In this document: positions 13,573 to 21,493 of the stretch, piece after piece | Layout of the letters: every line of letters starts with the position of its first letter | Position numbering within the stretch: the first letter of the stretch is position 1 | Assembly (NCBI RefSeq): GCF_009498035.1 | Contig: NZ_CP034550.1 | Location: 1 to 64,000, forward strand | DNA from: Saccharothrix syringae | GTDB lineage: Bacteria; Actinomycetota; Actinomycetes; Mycobacteriales; Pseudonocardiaceae | Reading direction: 5' to 3' | DNA length: 64,000 nucleotides | Position numbers and translations under genes: made by a program | The notes under the pieces: generated by a model | What the model was told of the DNA's origin: nothing | Database searches by the model: none | What the model saw: the letters and a program-made list of their open reading frames with translations, nothing else

Positions 13573-14124
13573 ATGAAGCGACTGCTGCTCACCGCCCTGC
13601 CGTCCCTGCTGCTCCTCGGCGCGGTCGCCGCGTGCAGCGGGGAGGAGCCCTTGGCGGCCACTCCTCCCTCTTCTGCCCCTCCGGTCTCTCCGGTGGCCAC
13701 GACCACTTCGGCCGGGCCGCCGCCGGTGCCGGAGCCCGTTGTCGACGGGCAGTGCCCCTACCTGGAGTCTTCAGTGGTCCAGGAGGCGAACGGGCAGTTG
13801 GTGCGGAAGGTCCGGCTCTCCGACGACCAGCCCCGGCCGGCGTGCTTCTTCTACGCGAACGCCACGGATGTGCAGCTCAGCGTGTGGGTGTTCTCGGGGG
13901 AGCCGCGGACGGCCAAGGCGGTGGTCGACCGGGCTGCGCCGGTGGCCGATTCCAACCCCGCCACGGAGCCTGCCGGGTGGGAGGGCGGGTCGTTGGTGGG
14001 GGACGAGGGGGCCGTGTACGCGGTGGCCAAGGGGGGGAGTGCGGTGGTCGTGACCAGCAATCAGCGGCAGACGATCAAGGCTCGCCAGATCGTCAAGGAG
14101 GTCGTGGCCAACCTGGGCCTGTAG
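13573..14124 (+). CDS. DUF3558 family lipoprotein
   Basis: A 183-residue secreted lipoprotein. A short basic start and hydrophobic helix lead to the lipobox VAAC (Cys near residue 22), then a Pro/Ser/Thr-rich linker. A DUF3558-like domain follows with CPYLES near its start and PACFFY, the usual two cysteines. The ATG at 13573 gives a proper signal peptide, but the best Shine-Dalgarno-like GAGGA (13544-13548) would suit the in-frame TTG at 13558, so the start is uncertain by five codons. It has no operon partner, and its 3' end faces the repeat-rich gap. Confidence 0.8.
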   Translation: MKRLLLTALPSLLLLGAVAACSGEEPLAATPPSSAPPVSPVATTTSAGPPPVPEPVVDGQCPYLESSVVQEANGQLVRKVRLSDDQPRPACFFYANATDVQLSVWVFSGEPRTAKAVVDRAAPVADSNPATEPAGWEGGSLVGDEGAVYAVAKGGSAVVVTSNQRQTIKARQIVKEVVANLGL

Positions 14125-14314
14125 CGCGGGGCTTGGGCCGGCCTGGGTCTGGTTCGGGTCGGGTCGAGGACGCGTGCACACGTCGGTCTTGGCGGAGCCT
14201 CATCCCGGTGTTCTGACTACGGCTTTGCGTCTCAACCTTCGGTCACGTCTCAACCGCCGGCGCCGGTGTATGCCCGTTGTGTGCCGGTTCATGCCCAGTT
14301 CAAGGCTTTCGTCC

Positions 14315-14448
14315 GGCTCGATTTGACATGGGGCCCTTACGAGCACCGGAGGCAGGCCGCAGCCGACAGGCACGGCGGGGAAAAGCGTCCCGCCGAGCCT
14401 GCCGGCTCCGACCAGCCTATGGCACTCGAACCCATGTCAAATCGGGCC
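14315..14448. mobile_element. MITE-like 134-bp inverted-repeat element
   Basis: The ends are an 18-bp inverted repeat with one mismatch (14315-14332 and 14431-14448; the inner 14 bp CGATTTGACATGGG are perfect). Inside is a second hairpin: CAGGC-A-CGGCGGG (14367-14379) with CCCGCCG-A-GCCTG (14389-14401), plus CGGAG/CTCCG at 14347 and 14406. TCGTC occurs just outside both ends (14309-14313 and 14449-14453), a possible target duplication, although the left copy is offset by one base. There is no ORF. It could be a non-autonomous element or a structured RNA; the class is inference. Confidence 0.5.
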
Positions 14449-14482
14449 TCGTCGGCCCCCACCGGCCCCAGCCCCCTCCTGG

Positions 14483-14768
14483 CGAGTCATGCGCCCAGCC
14501 CGCGCGAGTCATGCGTTGGGTCCGGGCGTGTCATGCGTCCAAACCGCGCGAGTCGAACCTTCAGATCCGTCGTGTCGAACGTTCCGGACCCCCGAGTTCT
14601 ACGTTCAGCACCGGCGTGTCCTCCACTCCGGCACCGCGAGTCCTCCGGTCCGGCACGGCGTGTCCTCCAGTCCGGCACGGCGTGCCATGCGTTCAGGACC
14701 GGCGTGTCGTGCGGTCAAGTCGGGCGTGTCATGCGTTCAGGTCCCGCGAGTTCTGCGCTCAAGCGGGT
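14483..14768 (+). repeat. Array A: 13 tandem 22-bp units
   Basis: Thirteen consecutive units of exactly 22 bp without spacers. Each begins CGAGT or CGTG (CGAGTC, CGAGTT, CGTGTC or CGTGCC); the middle is typically ATGC, GAAC or TCCTCC, and the second half typically GTTCAGG followed by ACCGG or similar. Phase is kept through all 13 while the bases vary. 22 is not a multiple of 3, so this is not a coding repeat. It lies in the 737-bp gap (14125-14861) between the 3' ends of the convergent DUF3558 and CwsA-like genes. The same unit recurs at 35309 and 56003. Confidence 0.9.
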
Positions 14769-14861
14769 GACTTCCGGCCGGCCCGGGGTGTTTTCGGGCA
14801 TGGCCTTGCGCCCGCCTGCGGGGCGGGCGGGCGCAAGGGCTGCCGGGTCGGCTGGGGTCGG

Positions 14862-15470
14862 TCAGCTGCGGCTGTGGTCTACCTGGCCGTTGCGCGCCGC
14901 GTGCGGGCGGGCGGATTCGGGGGTGCTCGTGGTGGTGTCGGGCGTGGGCTCCACGACCTCCTCCTCCAGGTGCACCTCCTGCGGGCGCTTGGTCAGGGCG
15001 AGGTAACCCGCCACCGCGGCGGCGGCGAACACGCCCAGCACCCACGGCCAGCGGCGCCGCTTGGGCGCGTTGGCCCTGGCCAGGTCCTTGCGCGCCTGCT
15101 TGGCGGCCTTGCGCACGTCCTTCGCGCGCACCTTGGCCTCCTTGCGGGCCCGCTCCGTGGCCTTGGCGAGGTCCTTGCGGACGACCTTGGCCCGCTTGGC
15201 GAGCTGCTTGCGGCTGCGGCGGGTCGACTTCTCGACCTCCTCCGCCTTCTCCACCAGCAGCCCGGCCTTGTCGGCGACCACACCGCGGACGTAGTCCCTG
15301 GTCAGGCCGCGCTCGGCGAGCTTGCCCTCCGCGCGCTCCGCGAGCTGGACCGCGGCGCCCGTGCCGGCGTGACCGGCGCGGACCGCACCGCGGCGCACGG
15401 CGCGCACCGCCTTGCCGACCGACTCCCCGGCTCGCTCCCCTGCCCGGGTCATGGTGTCCACCTCATCCAT
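14862..15470 (-). CDS. CwsA-like membrane protein (by synteny and architecture)
   Basis: A 202-residue protein. A long Lys/Arg/Ala-rich, probably helical or coiled N-terminal part (about 20-135) is followed by one transmembrane helix (about 141-160) and an acidic, Thr/Pro-rich tail. Mycobacterial CwsA (Rv0008c), which works with CrgA and Wag31 in polar growth and division, has the same order: basic helical region, C-terminal helix, Pro-rich tail. It also lies at the same place, after the tRNA genes and divergent from ppiA. Sequence similarity is low, so the name rests on synteny. The ATG at 15470 (MDEVDTM) is chosen; an in-frame ATG six codons later is possible. Confidence 0.6.
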   Translation of the reverse strand: MDEVDTMTRAGERAGESVGKAVRAVRRGAVRAGHAGTGAAVQLAERAEGKLAERGLTRDYVRGVVADKAGLLVEKAEEVEKSTRRSRKQLAKRAKVVRKDLAKATERARKEAKVRAKDVRKAAKQARKDLARANAPKRRRWPWVLGVFAAAAVAGYLALTKRPQEVHLEEEVVEPTPDTTTSTPESARPHAARNGQVDHSRS

Positions 15471-15566
15471 ATCGCGCTCCAGAAGCCGTCGGTCAGTTCC
15501 GATCGAGGCAATACCCATCCTGCCCCTTCCCCAACCGCGGCGCCCGGTGATGGCACGATGGTGTGC

Positions 15567-16115
15567 GTGGCTGAAAGCAACGAATCGTTCGTCGGGACCA
15601 AGGTGACGGCGACCCTGCACACCTCGCAGGGCGACATCCGCATCAACCTCTTCCCCGACCACGCCCCCAAGACGGTGGCCAACTTCGTCGGTCTGGCGGA
15701 AGGCACCAGGGCCTACACCGAGCCGAACGCCAAGGGCGAGCCCTCGGGCCCGTTCTACGACGGTGCGATCTTCCACCGGGTGATCTCCGGTTTCATGCTC
15801 CAGGGCGGCGACCCGACCGGCACCGGCCGCGGTGGGCCGGGCTACAAGTTCGCCGACGAGTTCCACCCCGAGCTCCAGTTCAACAAGCCGTACCTGCTGG
15901 CCATGGCCAACGCCGGGCCCAACACCAACGGCTCGCAGTTCTTCATCACGGTCGCCCCGACCACCTGGCTGAACTTCAAGCACACGATCTTCGGCGAGGT
16001 GGCGGACCAGGAGTCGCGCAACGTCGTGGACGCCATCGGCAACGCGCCGACCGGCTCCGGTGACCGCCCGGTCACCGACGTGGTCATCCAGAAGGTCTCG
16101 ATCGAGCGGGGTTGA
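15567..16115 (+). CDS. ppiA: Cyclophilin-type peptidyl-prolyl isomerase
   Basis: A 182-residue cytosolic cyclophilin that catalyses cis-trans isomerisation at proline. Family motifs are FHRVISGFMLQGGDPTGTG (catalytic Arg in FHRV), YKFADEFHPEL, LLAMANAGPNTNGSQFFIT and the tryptophan-containing TTWLNFKHTIFGEV. The GTG at 15567 starts VAESNESF; an in-frame ATG at 15558 would add three residues, and neither has a strong ribosome-binding site. It is followed directly by the rhomboid gene (stop and start adjacent). The position matches Rv0009. Confidence 0.95.
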   Translation: MAESNESFVGTKVTATLHTSQGDIRINLFPDHAPKTVANFVGLAEGTRAYTEPNAKGEPSGPFYDGAIFHRVISGFMLQGGDPTGTGRGGPGYKFADEFHPELQFNKPYLLAMANAGPNTNGSQFFITVAPTTWLNFKHTIFGEVADQESRNVVDAIGNAPTGSGDRPVTDVVIQKVSIERG

Positions 16116-17006
16116 GTGGCCGACTCGCCGAGCTACCCGCCGCCCGGTGACCCGATCGGGGCGCAGCCAGGCCCACAGACCTGCGTGCGCCACCCCGACC
16201 GGGTCACCGGCCTGCGGTGCACCCGCTGCGACCGCCCGGCGTGCCCGGACTGCCTGCGCGAGGCGGCCGTCGGCTCCCAGTGCGTCGACTGCGTCGACCA
16301 GGGCAGGCGCACGGTGCGCCGGGCCCGCACGGTCGCCGGTGCGGAGTCCGCCGACCGCCGACCGGTCGTCACGTGGGCCCTGATCGCCCTCAACGTGGCG
16401 ATGTTCCTGCTCACCGCGGTGCAGGCGGGCAGCCTGGGGCAGAACCAGTTCTCGCCGGTGTTCTACGACCTGGTGCTGTGGCCCGTGCGGGTCGTGGTGC
16501 TCGACGAGTGGTGGCGGATGCTGGGTTCCGGGTTCCTGCACTACGGGCCCGCGCACCTGGCGTTGAACATGCTCGCGCTGTACGTGCTGGGCCGGCAGCT
16601 GGAACCGGTGTTCGGCAAGCTCCGGTTCGCCGCCGTGTACCTGCTGTCGCTGCTCGGCGGCAGCGTCGCGGTGTACCTGTTCGGCGCGCTCGACTCGGGT
16701 GTGGCCGGCGCCTCGGGCGCGGTCTACGGCCTGATGGGCGCGCTGCTGGTGGGCGCGCTGGGCCGCCGGATCACCGCGGCCGGGCCGGTGGTGGGCGTGA
16801 TCGGCCTGAACCTGGTGCTCAGCTTCACCCTGACGAACATCTCGCTGCTCGGGCACCTGGGCGGGCTGGCGATCGGCGCGGCGGTGACCGCGGGCCTGCT
16901 GTTCGCGCCCGCGCGGAACCGGAACGCCTACCAGGCCGCCGCCGTGGTCGGCGCGTTCCTGCTGCTCGTGGCGCTGGCGCTGGTGCGGACCGCGCAACTG
17001 GTGTGA
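16116..17006 (+). CDS. Rhomboid intramembrane serine protease with zinc-finger-like N-terminus
   Basis: A 296-residue protein. The N-terminal 60 residues carry a B-box-like cysteine/histidine pattern (CVRHPDRVTGLRC-TRC-PACPDC-CVDC), probably a zinc-binding module. Six or seven transmembrane helices follow. The catalytic serine is Ser200 in GASGAVYG and the histidine is His247 in GHLGG, the rhomboid dyad; LHYGPAHLALNMLAL is the conserved second-helix motif. The GTG start at 16116 immediately follows the ppiA stop, implying coupling. The substrate is unknown. Confidence 0.93.
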   Translation: MADSPSYPPPGDPIGAQPGPQTCVRHPDRVTGLRCTRCDRPACPDCLREAAVGSQCVDCVDQGRRTVRRARTVAGAESADRRPVVTWALIALNVAMFLLTAVQAGSLGQNQFSPVFYDLVLWPVRVVVLDEWWRMLGSGFLHYGPAHLALNMLALYVLGRQLEPVFGKLRFAAVYLLSLLGGSVAVYLFGALDSGVAGASGAVYGLMGALLVGALGRRITAAGPVVGVIGLNLVLSFTLTNISLLGHLGGLAIGAAVTAGLLFAPARNRNAYQAAAVVGAFLLLVALALVRTAQLV

Positions 17007-17033
17007 CCCGCCCCGCGCTCCGGCCGCGTCGGG

Positions 17034-17447
17034 TCAGGGGCGCAGGGCGTGCAGCACGTCGGCCACGTCGCGCGGGTCGGTGCCCAGGTCGAGCTGGGTG
17101 AGCACGAACAGCTGCTCGTCCTCGCCGCGGTGCCAGTCCAGCTCCAGCGTGGCGGTCTCGCGGCCCAGCCGGCGGGTGTGCACCAGCCGCACCTTCACCT
17201 CGTGCCAGGGCAGGTGCCGCGCCCCGGTGGGCGTGCGCACGGTGACGCCGGAGTCGTCCACGAGCAGCCGGGGGCGGACGAACGTGCCGTGGGTGCCCAG
17301 GGCGAGCAGCAGCAGCGTGGCCAGCCCCAGCAGCAGCCGGGTGGTCGCCTCGGAGCTGAGCACCGTGACCAGCAGCGACACCGCGGCCAGCCCCCAGGCG
17401 ACGCCCACCAGGACCGGTTTCGGGGACCAGGAACGAGGAGGGTTCAC
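17034..17447 (-). CDS. PH-domain membrane protein (Rv0010c-like)
   Basis: A 137-residue protein with two adjacent transmembrane helices (about 11-28 and 34-52), followed by a bacterial PH-like domain: FVRPRLLVDDSGVTVRT, LPWHEVKVRL, and a C-terminal helix with DVADVLHALRP. It lies between ppiA/rhomboid and crgA like Rv0010c. The frame is open further upstream, but GTG 17447 has the ribosome-binding site GGGAGA and begins just before the hydrophobic segment. Three DnaA-box-like sites lie just upstream. Function unknown. Confidence 0.8.
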   Translation of the reverse strand: MNPPRSWSPKPVLVGVAWGLAAVSLLVTVLSSEATTRLLLGLATLLLLALGTHGTFVRPRLLVDDSGVTVRTPTGARHLPWHEVKVRLVHTRRLGRETATLELDWHRGEDEQLFVLTQLDLGTDPRDVADVLHALRP

Positions 17448-17466
17448 GCCTTCGAGTCTCCCGTAC

Positions 17467-17539
17467 TTGTGGACAACTGGAGCCTCCCGACCGGGGCTTG
17501 TGCAAATTGGCGCAAAGTTGTCCACAGGAGTTGTCCCCA
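17467..17539. promoter_or_regulatory. DnaA-box cluster upstream of the PH-domain gene
   Basis: TGTGGACAA (17468-17476, inside TTGTGGACAA) is a perfect reverse-oriented TTGTCCACA. A perfect forward TTGTCCACA follows at 17518-17526, and TTGTCCCCA (two mismatches) at 17531-17539. Two perfect boxes equal the number of perfect TTGTCCACA boxes in the whole oriC. They sit 21-92 bp upstream of the PH-domain start, where its promoter should lie. DnaA control or DnaA titration is possible. Confidence 0.75.
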
Positions 17540-17610
17540 TTGGGGATGACTTACAACGCTGTGCTTCGGTGACCGGCGGGTGAACCCGGTGAACGAACGG
17601 GTAACGCGGA

Positions 17611-17641
17611 ACGGCCCGGACGTGGTGCACGTCCGGGCCGT
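17611..17641 (-). terminator. Terminator hairpin downstream of crgA
   Basis: A 14-bp perfect inverted repeat (ACGGCCCGGACGTG and its complement) with a 3-nt loop lies 23 bp after the crgA stop. Confidence 0.7.
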
Positions 17642-17663
17642 CGGCCACGATGCGTGGTGCCGG

Positions 17664-17930
17664 TCAGCGCCACTTCATGGTCATCAGCAGGCCGATGATC
17701 ATCAGGGCGAAACCGATGCCGAAGTTCCAGGACCCGAGGTCCATCATCACGGGCACCCGTTCGCCCGCGATGTAGTTGACCACCAGCCACGCCAGCCCCA
17801 ACAGCATCATGCCGAGCATCACGGCGACGTAGACGGGGTGCGACGGCCCCGCTGCCTTGACCTTCACCGGGGTGCGGCGATCGGCAGGCGCCGTGTAGAC
17901 GGCCTTCTTGCGGACCTTGGACTTGGGCAT
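17664..17930 (-). CDS. crgA: Cell division protein CrgA
   Basis: An 88-residue inner-membrane protein with a basic N-terminus ([15 protein letters not shown]), two transmembrane helices (about 33-53 and 67-86) and the conserved [24 protein letters not shown] end. CrgA is an actinobacterial coordinator of Z-ring or septal peptidoglycan assembly that binds FtsZ, FtsQ, FtsI and CwsA in mycobacteria. The position matches Rv0011c, close to the CwsA-like gene. It is transcribed alone with a hairpin behind. Confidence 0.95.
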   Translation of the reverse strand: MPKSKVRKKAVYTAPADRRTPVKVKAAGPSHPVYVAVMLGMMLLGLAWLVVNYIAGERVPVMMDLGSWNFGIGFALMIIGLLMTMKWR

Positions 17931-18066
17931 GACGTCCTCGCCTGACGGGTGGGTAGGTCTCAGTGGCGCGGGTTCACGTCCACTGCTGGATGAACACGTT
18001 AACGTAACCAAGCAGGCCGCTAAAGCGCCGTGTAGTCCTGGAACGTTCGGCTTGGGAGGTCATCCG

Positions 18067-19944
18067 GTGAGCTACGACCCGCCTCCGCCGCGAGGCGGCC
18101 CGTCGGGCCGTTCGCCCCGACCCGGACCGCACCCGCCCCAGGGACCTGTCGAACCGCCCCGCGGACCCGACGAACCGCCCCGGTCCGGCTCCCGGCCGCC
18201 GACCCCGCCGGGTGGTGCCGGCGGGCCCGGCGCCGCGCCGCGGAGCGCCGACCGGCCCCCGACGCCACCGGGCGGACTGCCCCGGCACCCCACGCCACCA
18301 GGCGGTTTCCTCCCACCGGCCACGCCGTCGGGCGGTTTCCGGCGCCCGGCCACACCTCCGAGTGGGTTCGACCGGCCCGGTGCGCCGGCCGGAACGCCGG
18401 GCGGAACGCCGGGCGGGGGGTTCGACCGGCCCGGTGGTCCGGGCGGGTTCGGCGGGGTCGGTGCGCGCCCCGCCACGCCGCCCGGCGGGTTCGACCGGCC
18501 GGGACCGGTGGGGGGTGGACCGGAGCGGCCCTCGCCCGTGCCGCGCGGCCACGACCGGCCGGATTACACCCGGATGGGCGAGTCGCGGGCGGAGTGGGCG
18601 GGGGAGGGGCGGCCGGTGCCGTCGCACCGCGTGGAGGGGCCTGGGGGGACGAGTGTGCCCGGGGTGCCGGGTGCGTCCGGTGAACCGCCGCGCGCCGAGC
18701 AGCCTTCCGGGCGCCGGGCGCTGCGGGAGGACGTGGAGCCCGGTGGGCGCCGTCGCGCGCCCGAGGGGCCTCGGTCCCCGGCCGGTGCCCCGGTCCCGGC
18801 GGGGCAGCTCCCCACGGGGCAGCCGCGACCTGACCTCGCGGCCCGTCCCGGTGGGCCGTTGCCCGGTGGCGGGCGTCCCCGCCCGGCACCGGACCCCGAC
18901 GCCACGCGCTACGCCCCACCGGGCCGGCCGGACGCCGACACCACCTACACCAACGCCTTCTCCGGCAGCCTCCCGCCGCCGCCCGGCGCCCGCCCGCATG
19001 CACCACCGCCCCCGCCGCGGCGCCCGCGTCCCGTGGACCCGCCGACCGAGGTCATCCCGACCGTCGAGGACGACCCCCACGACGAGTACGACGAGTACGA
19101 CGACCCGGACCACGACGCCGACGACGCCGCCGACGAGCGCCCCGGCCCGCCCCCGGACACCACCGCCCGCAAGGCCGTCCGGGCGGTCGGCGAGGCGCTG
19201 ATCACCATGGGCCTGGTCATCCTGCTGTTCGTGGTCTACGAGGTCTACGTCACCGACCTGATCTCCGCGGGCAAGCAGGACGACGCCACCGAAGCCCTCG
19301 ACCAGGAGTGGAACGCCAACACCGTCGAGCCGTCCGACCCGCAGCGGCAGGCCAGGTACGACCTGCTCGACGGGCAGGCGTTCGCCAAGATGTACATCCC
19401 GGTCTTCGGGCCGGACTACAAGTTCTCCATCGTCGAGGGCACCACCGACAAGGACCTGGAGATCGGCCCCGGCCACTACAAGGGCACGGCGCTGCCCGGC
19501 GACCCGGGCAACTTCTCCGTGGCCGGCCACCGGGTCGGCAAGGGCGCCCCGTTCAACGACCTGGACCTGCTCGGCTCGTGCGACGCGATCGTGGTCGAGA
19601 CGCAGACCCAGTGGTTCGTCTACCGGGTGCTGCCCATGGCCGACGAGCTGGGCGGCTGGGCGGAGAAGCAGGCCAACCCCCAGTGCGCGAAGGTCTCGCC
19701 GCTGGGCGCGCCCTACGACAAGACCGTCGGCCAGGAGGTCGTGCTGCCCACCCAGGGCGAGGTGATCGACCCGGTGCCCCACCACGAGGGCGAGGTGCCC
19801 GCGGCGCAGCAGGTGTCGCTGATGACGCTGACCACCTGCCACCCGCGGTTCTCGGACAAGCAGCGGCTCATCGTGCACGCGGTGCTCGCCGACAGCTACG
19901 CCAAGGCGCCCGGCTTCGTGCCCGACGCGATGAAGGAGAGCTGA
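18067..19944 (+). CDS. Class E sortase with a long proline-rich N-terminus
   Basis: Transpeptidase expected to anchor secreted proteins to the cell wall; class E sortases favour LAxTG-type signals. The 625-residue protein has about 370 residues of Pro/Gly/Arg-rich low complexity (repeated PATPPGGF and FDRPG), then an acidic stretch. One transmembrane helix (about 378-400) and the sortase domain follow. Catalytic His488 lies in VAGHRVG and Cys591 in TLTTC, with an Arg shortly after in KQRLIVHA. The GTG at 18067 has GGAGG at 18054-18058. It overlaps the next gene by one base. The disordered cytoplasmic head is far longer than in typical sortases. Confidence 0.92.
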   Translation: MSYDPPPPRGGPSGRSPRPGPHPPQGPVEPPRGPDEPPRSGSRPPTPPGGAGGPGAAPRSADRPPTPPGGLPRHPTPPGGFLPPATPSGGFRRPATPPSGFDRPGAPAGTPGGTPGGGFDRPGGPGGFGGVGARPATPPGGFDRPGPVGGGPERPSPVPRGHDRPDYTRMGESRAEWAGEGRPVPSHRVEGPGGTSVPGVPGASGEPPRAEQPSGRRALREDVEPGGRRRAPEGPRSPAGAPVPAGQLPTGQPRPDLAARPGGPLPGGGRPRPAPDPDATRYAPPGRPDADTTYTNAFSGSLPPPPGARPHAPPPPPRRPRPVDPPTEVIPTVEDDPHDEYDEYDDPDHDADDAADERPGPPPDTTARKAVRAVGEALITMGLVILLFVVYEVYVTDLISAGKQDDATEALDQEWNANTVEPSDPQRQARYDLLDGQAFAKMYIPVFGPDYKFSIVEGTTDKDLEIGPGHYKGTALPGDPGNFSVAGHRVGKGAPFNDLDLLGSCDAIVVETQTQWFVYRVLPMADELGGWAEKQANPQCAKVSPLGAPYDKTVGQEVVLPTQGEVIDPVPHHEGEVPAAQQVSLMTLTTCHPRFSDKQRLIVHAVLADSYAKAPGFVPDAMKES

Positions 19945-20102
19945 TGTACGGCTGGATCTGGCGCCACCTGCCCGGCCCGCTGCCGGTGCGGGTGCTGGAG
20001 GTGCTGGTGCTGGTGGCCGGGGTGGTGGCGCTGCTGATGTTCGTGGTGTTCCCGTGGGCCGAGCCGAAGCTGCCGTTCAACAACGTCACGACGCCCCAGT
20101 GA
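19944..20102 (+). CDS. Small membrane protein coupled to the sortase
   Basis: A 52-residue protein with an amphipathic start (MYGWIWRHLPGPLPVRVLE), one transmembrane helix (about 20-38) and a short extracytoplasmic tail FPWAEPKLPFNNVTTPQ. The ATG overlaps the sortase stop (TGATG), and GAAGGAGAG lies just upstream, so translation is coupled. Such small proteins are common after actinobacterial class E sortases. An accessory role is inference. Confidence 0.8.
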   Translation: MYGWIWRHLPGPLPVRVLEVLVLVAGVVALLMFVVFPWAEPKLPFNNVTTPQ

Positions 20103-20104
20103 CC

Positions 20105-20136
20105 GGTCGGCCCCCCGGCGCGCCGGGGGGCCGACC
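20105..20136. terminator. Bidirectional terminator
   Basis: A 32-bp perfect palindrome (arms GGTCGGCCCCCCGGCG) lies between two convergent genes, the sortase operon and fprA. Confidence 0.8.
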
Positions 20137-20139
20137 CCG

Positions 20140-21483
20140 TCAGTCGCGGCAGAGGCCGGTCATCTCGTCGCGCCCCACGACCTTGATCCGCTGGCGACCG
20201 CGGGCCGCGCCCAGGGCCAGCTCGTGCGCGTCCAGCCTGAGCCATCCCTCGTTCGTGGTGAACGGCACGGCGCGCTGCTCCAGGAACCGCACCACGGCCT
20301 CGGGCGCGGGCGCCTGGGCGGCCGGCAGCAGCGGCGCGTCGGCGAGCAGGCTGGTCACCGTCTCCAGCGCGTCGCCCTTGGTGTGGCCGATGAGCCCGAC
20401 CGGGCCGCGCTTGACCCACCCGGTGACGTAGACGCCGGTCATGTGCTGGTCGTCCAGGTCGAGCACCCGGCCCGCCTGGTGCGGCACGGTGCCGGTGGCG
20501 TGGTCGAACGGCAGGTCCGCCAGGTGCGAGGACAGGTAGCCCACCGCCCGGTACACGGCCTGCACGGGCCAGTCGGTGTACTCGCCGGTGCCGCGCACGC
20601 CGCCCTCACCGTCCAGCTCCATCCGCTCGGTGCGCAGCCCGGTCACCGAGCCGGTGCCCAGCACCTCGACCGGCGCCTGGAGGAAGTGCAGGTGCAGGCG
20701 CCGCGGCCGGTCGCCGACGTCGCGGATGGCCCACTCCTGGAGCGTCCGCACCACCATCTCGACCTGCTTGTTCGACCGGATCAGCGCCACGCTCGCGGCG
20801 TCGAAGTCGATGCCCTCCGGGTGCACGACCACCTCGACGTTGGGCGAGTGGTCGAGCTCGCGCAGCTCCAGGGGGGTGAACTTGGCCTGGGCCGGGCCGC
20901 GGCGGCCGAACACGTGCACGTCGGTCACCGGGCTGGCCGCCAGGCCCTGGTGGACGTTGTCGGGGATCTCGGTGGTCAGCAGCTCGTCGGCGGTCTTGGC
21001 CAGCACGCGGGCCACGTCAAGTGCGACGTTGCCCACGCCGAGCACGGCCACCTGGCGGGCCCGCAGGGGCCAGGTGCGCGGCACGTCGGGGTGCCCGTCG
21101 TACCAGGAGACGAAGTCGGCCGCGCCGTAGGAGCCGTCGAGGTCGATGCCGGGGACGTCCAGGTCGCGGTCGCGGTCGGCGCCGGTGGCGAACACCACGG
21201 CGTCGTAGAAGTGCCGCAGGTCCTCCAGCTTGAGGTCGACGCCGTACTCGACGTTGCCGAAGAACCGCACGGCCGGGTGGTCCAGCACGCGCTGGAGCGC
21301 GGTGACGATGCCCTTGATGCGGGGGTGGTCCGGGGCGACGCCGTACCTGATCAGGCCGTACGGGGCGGGCAACCGCTCGAACAGGTCGACGCCCACCTCG
21401 GCGTCGGACTTGACCAGGGTGTCGGCGGCGTAGATGCCGGCGGGGCCGGCGCCGACGACGGCGACGCGCAGAGGACGACTCAT
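20140..21483 (-). CDS. fprA: NADPH-ferredoxin (adrenodoxin-type) reductase FprA
   Basis: A 447-residue flavoprotein that passes electrons from NADPH to ferredoxin for P450s or iron-sulfur and haem pathways. The FAD-binding VVGAGPAGIYAADTL is at the N-terminus, and the NADPH site VLGVGNVALDVARVL is near residue 150. The family ends YVTGWVKRGPVGLIGHTKGDA near 360 and shows the GLIRYGVAPDHPRIK motif of adrenodoxin reductases. The ATG at 21483 has GGAGGGC. A near-consensus iron box overlaps the promoter, so iron regulation is likely. It is divergent from trpG/pabA. Confidence 0.93.
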   Translation of the reverse strand: MSRPLRVAVVGAGPAGIYAADTLVKSDAEVGVDLFERLPAPYGLIRYGVAPDHPRIKGIVTALQRVLDHPAVRFFGNVEYGVDLKLEDLRHFYDAVVFATGADRDRDLDVPGIDLDGSYGAADFVSWYDGHPDVPRTWPLRARQVAVLGVGNVALDVARVLAKTADELLTTEIPDNVHQGLAASPVTDVHVFGRRGPAQAKFTPLELRELDHSPNVEVVVHPEGIDFDAASVALIRSNKQVEMVVRTLQEWAIRDVGDRPRRLHLHFLQAPVEVLGTGSVTGLRTERMELDGEGGVRGTGEYTDWPVQAVYRAVGYLSSHLADLPFDHATGTVPHQAGRVLDLDDQHMTGVYVTGWVKRGPVGLIGHTKGDALETVTSLLADAPLLPAAQAPAPEAVVRFLEQRAVPFTTNEGWLRLDAHELALGAARGRQRIKVVGRDEMTGLCRD

Positions 21484-21493
21484 GCCCTCCAGG

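Noticed and set aside
14483..14638. LexA/SOS-box-like CGAAC...GTTCG pieces in the repeats
   Set aside because: Half-sites are not at SOS-box spacing in most units and change to ATGC or CTCC in others; the position is 3' of genes.
14483..14768. Possible CRISPR array
   Set aside because: Units are contiguous at 22 bp with no unique spacers, and unit sequences vary; no cas genes are nearby.
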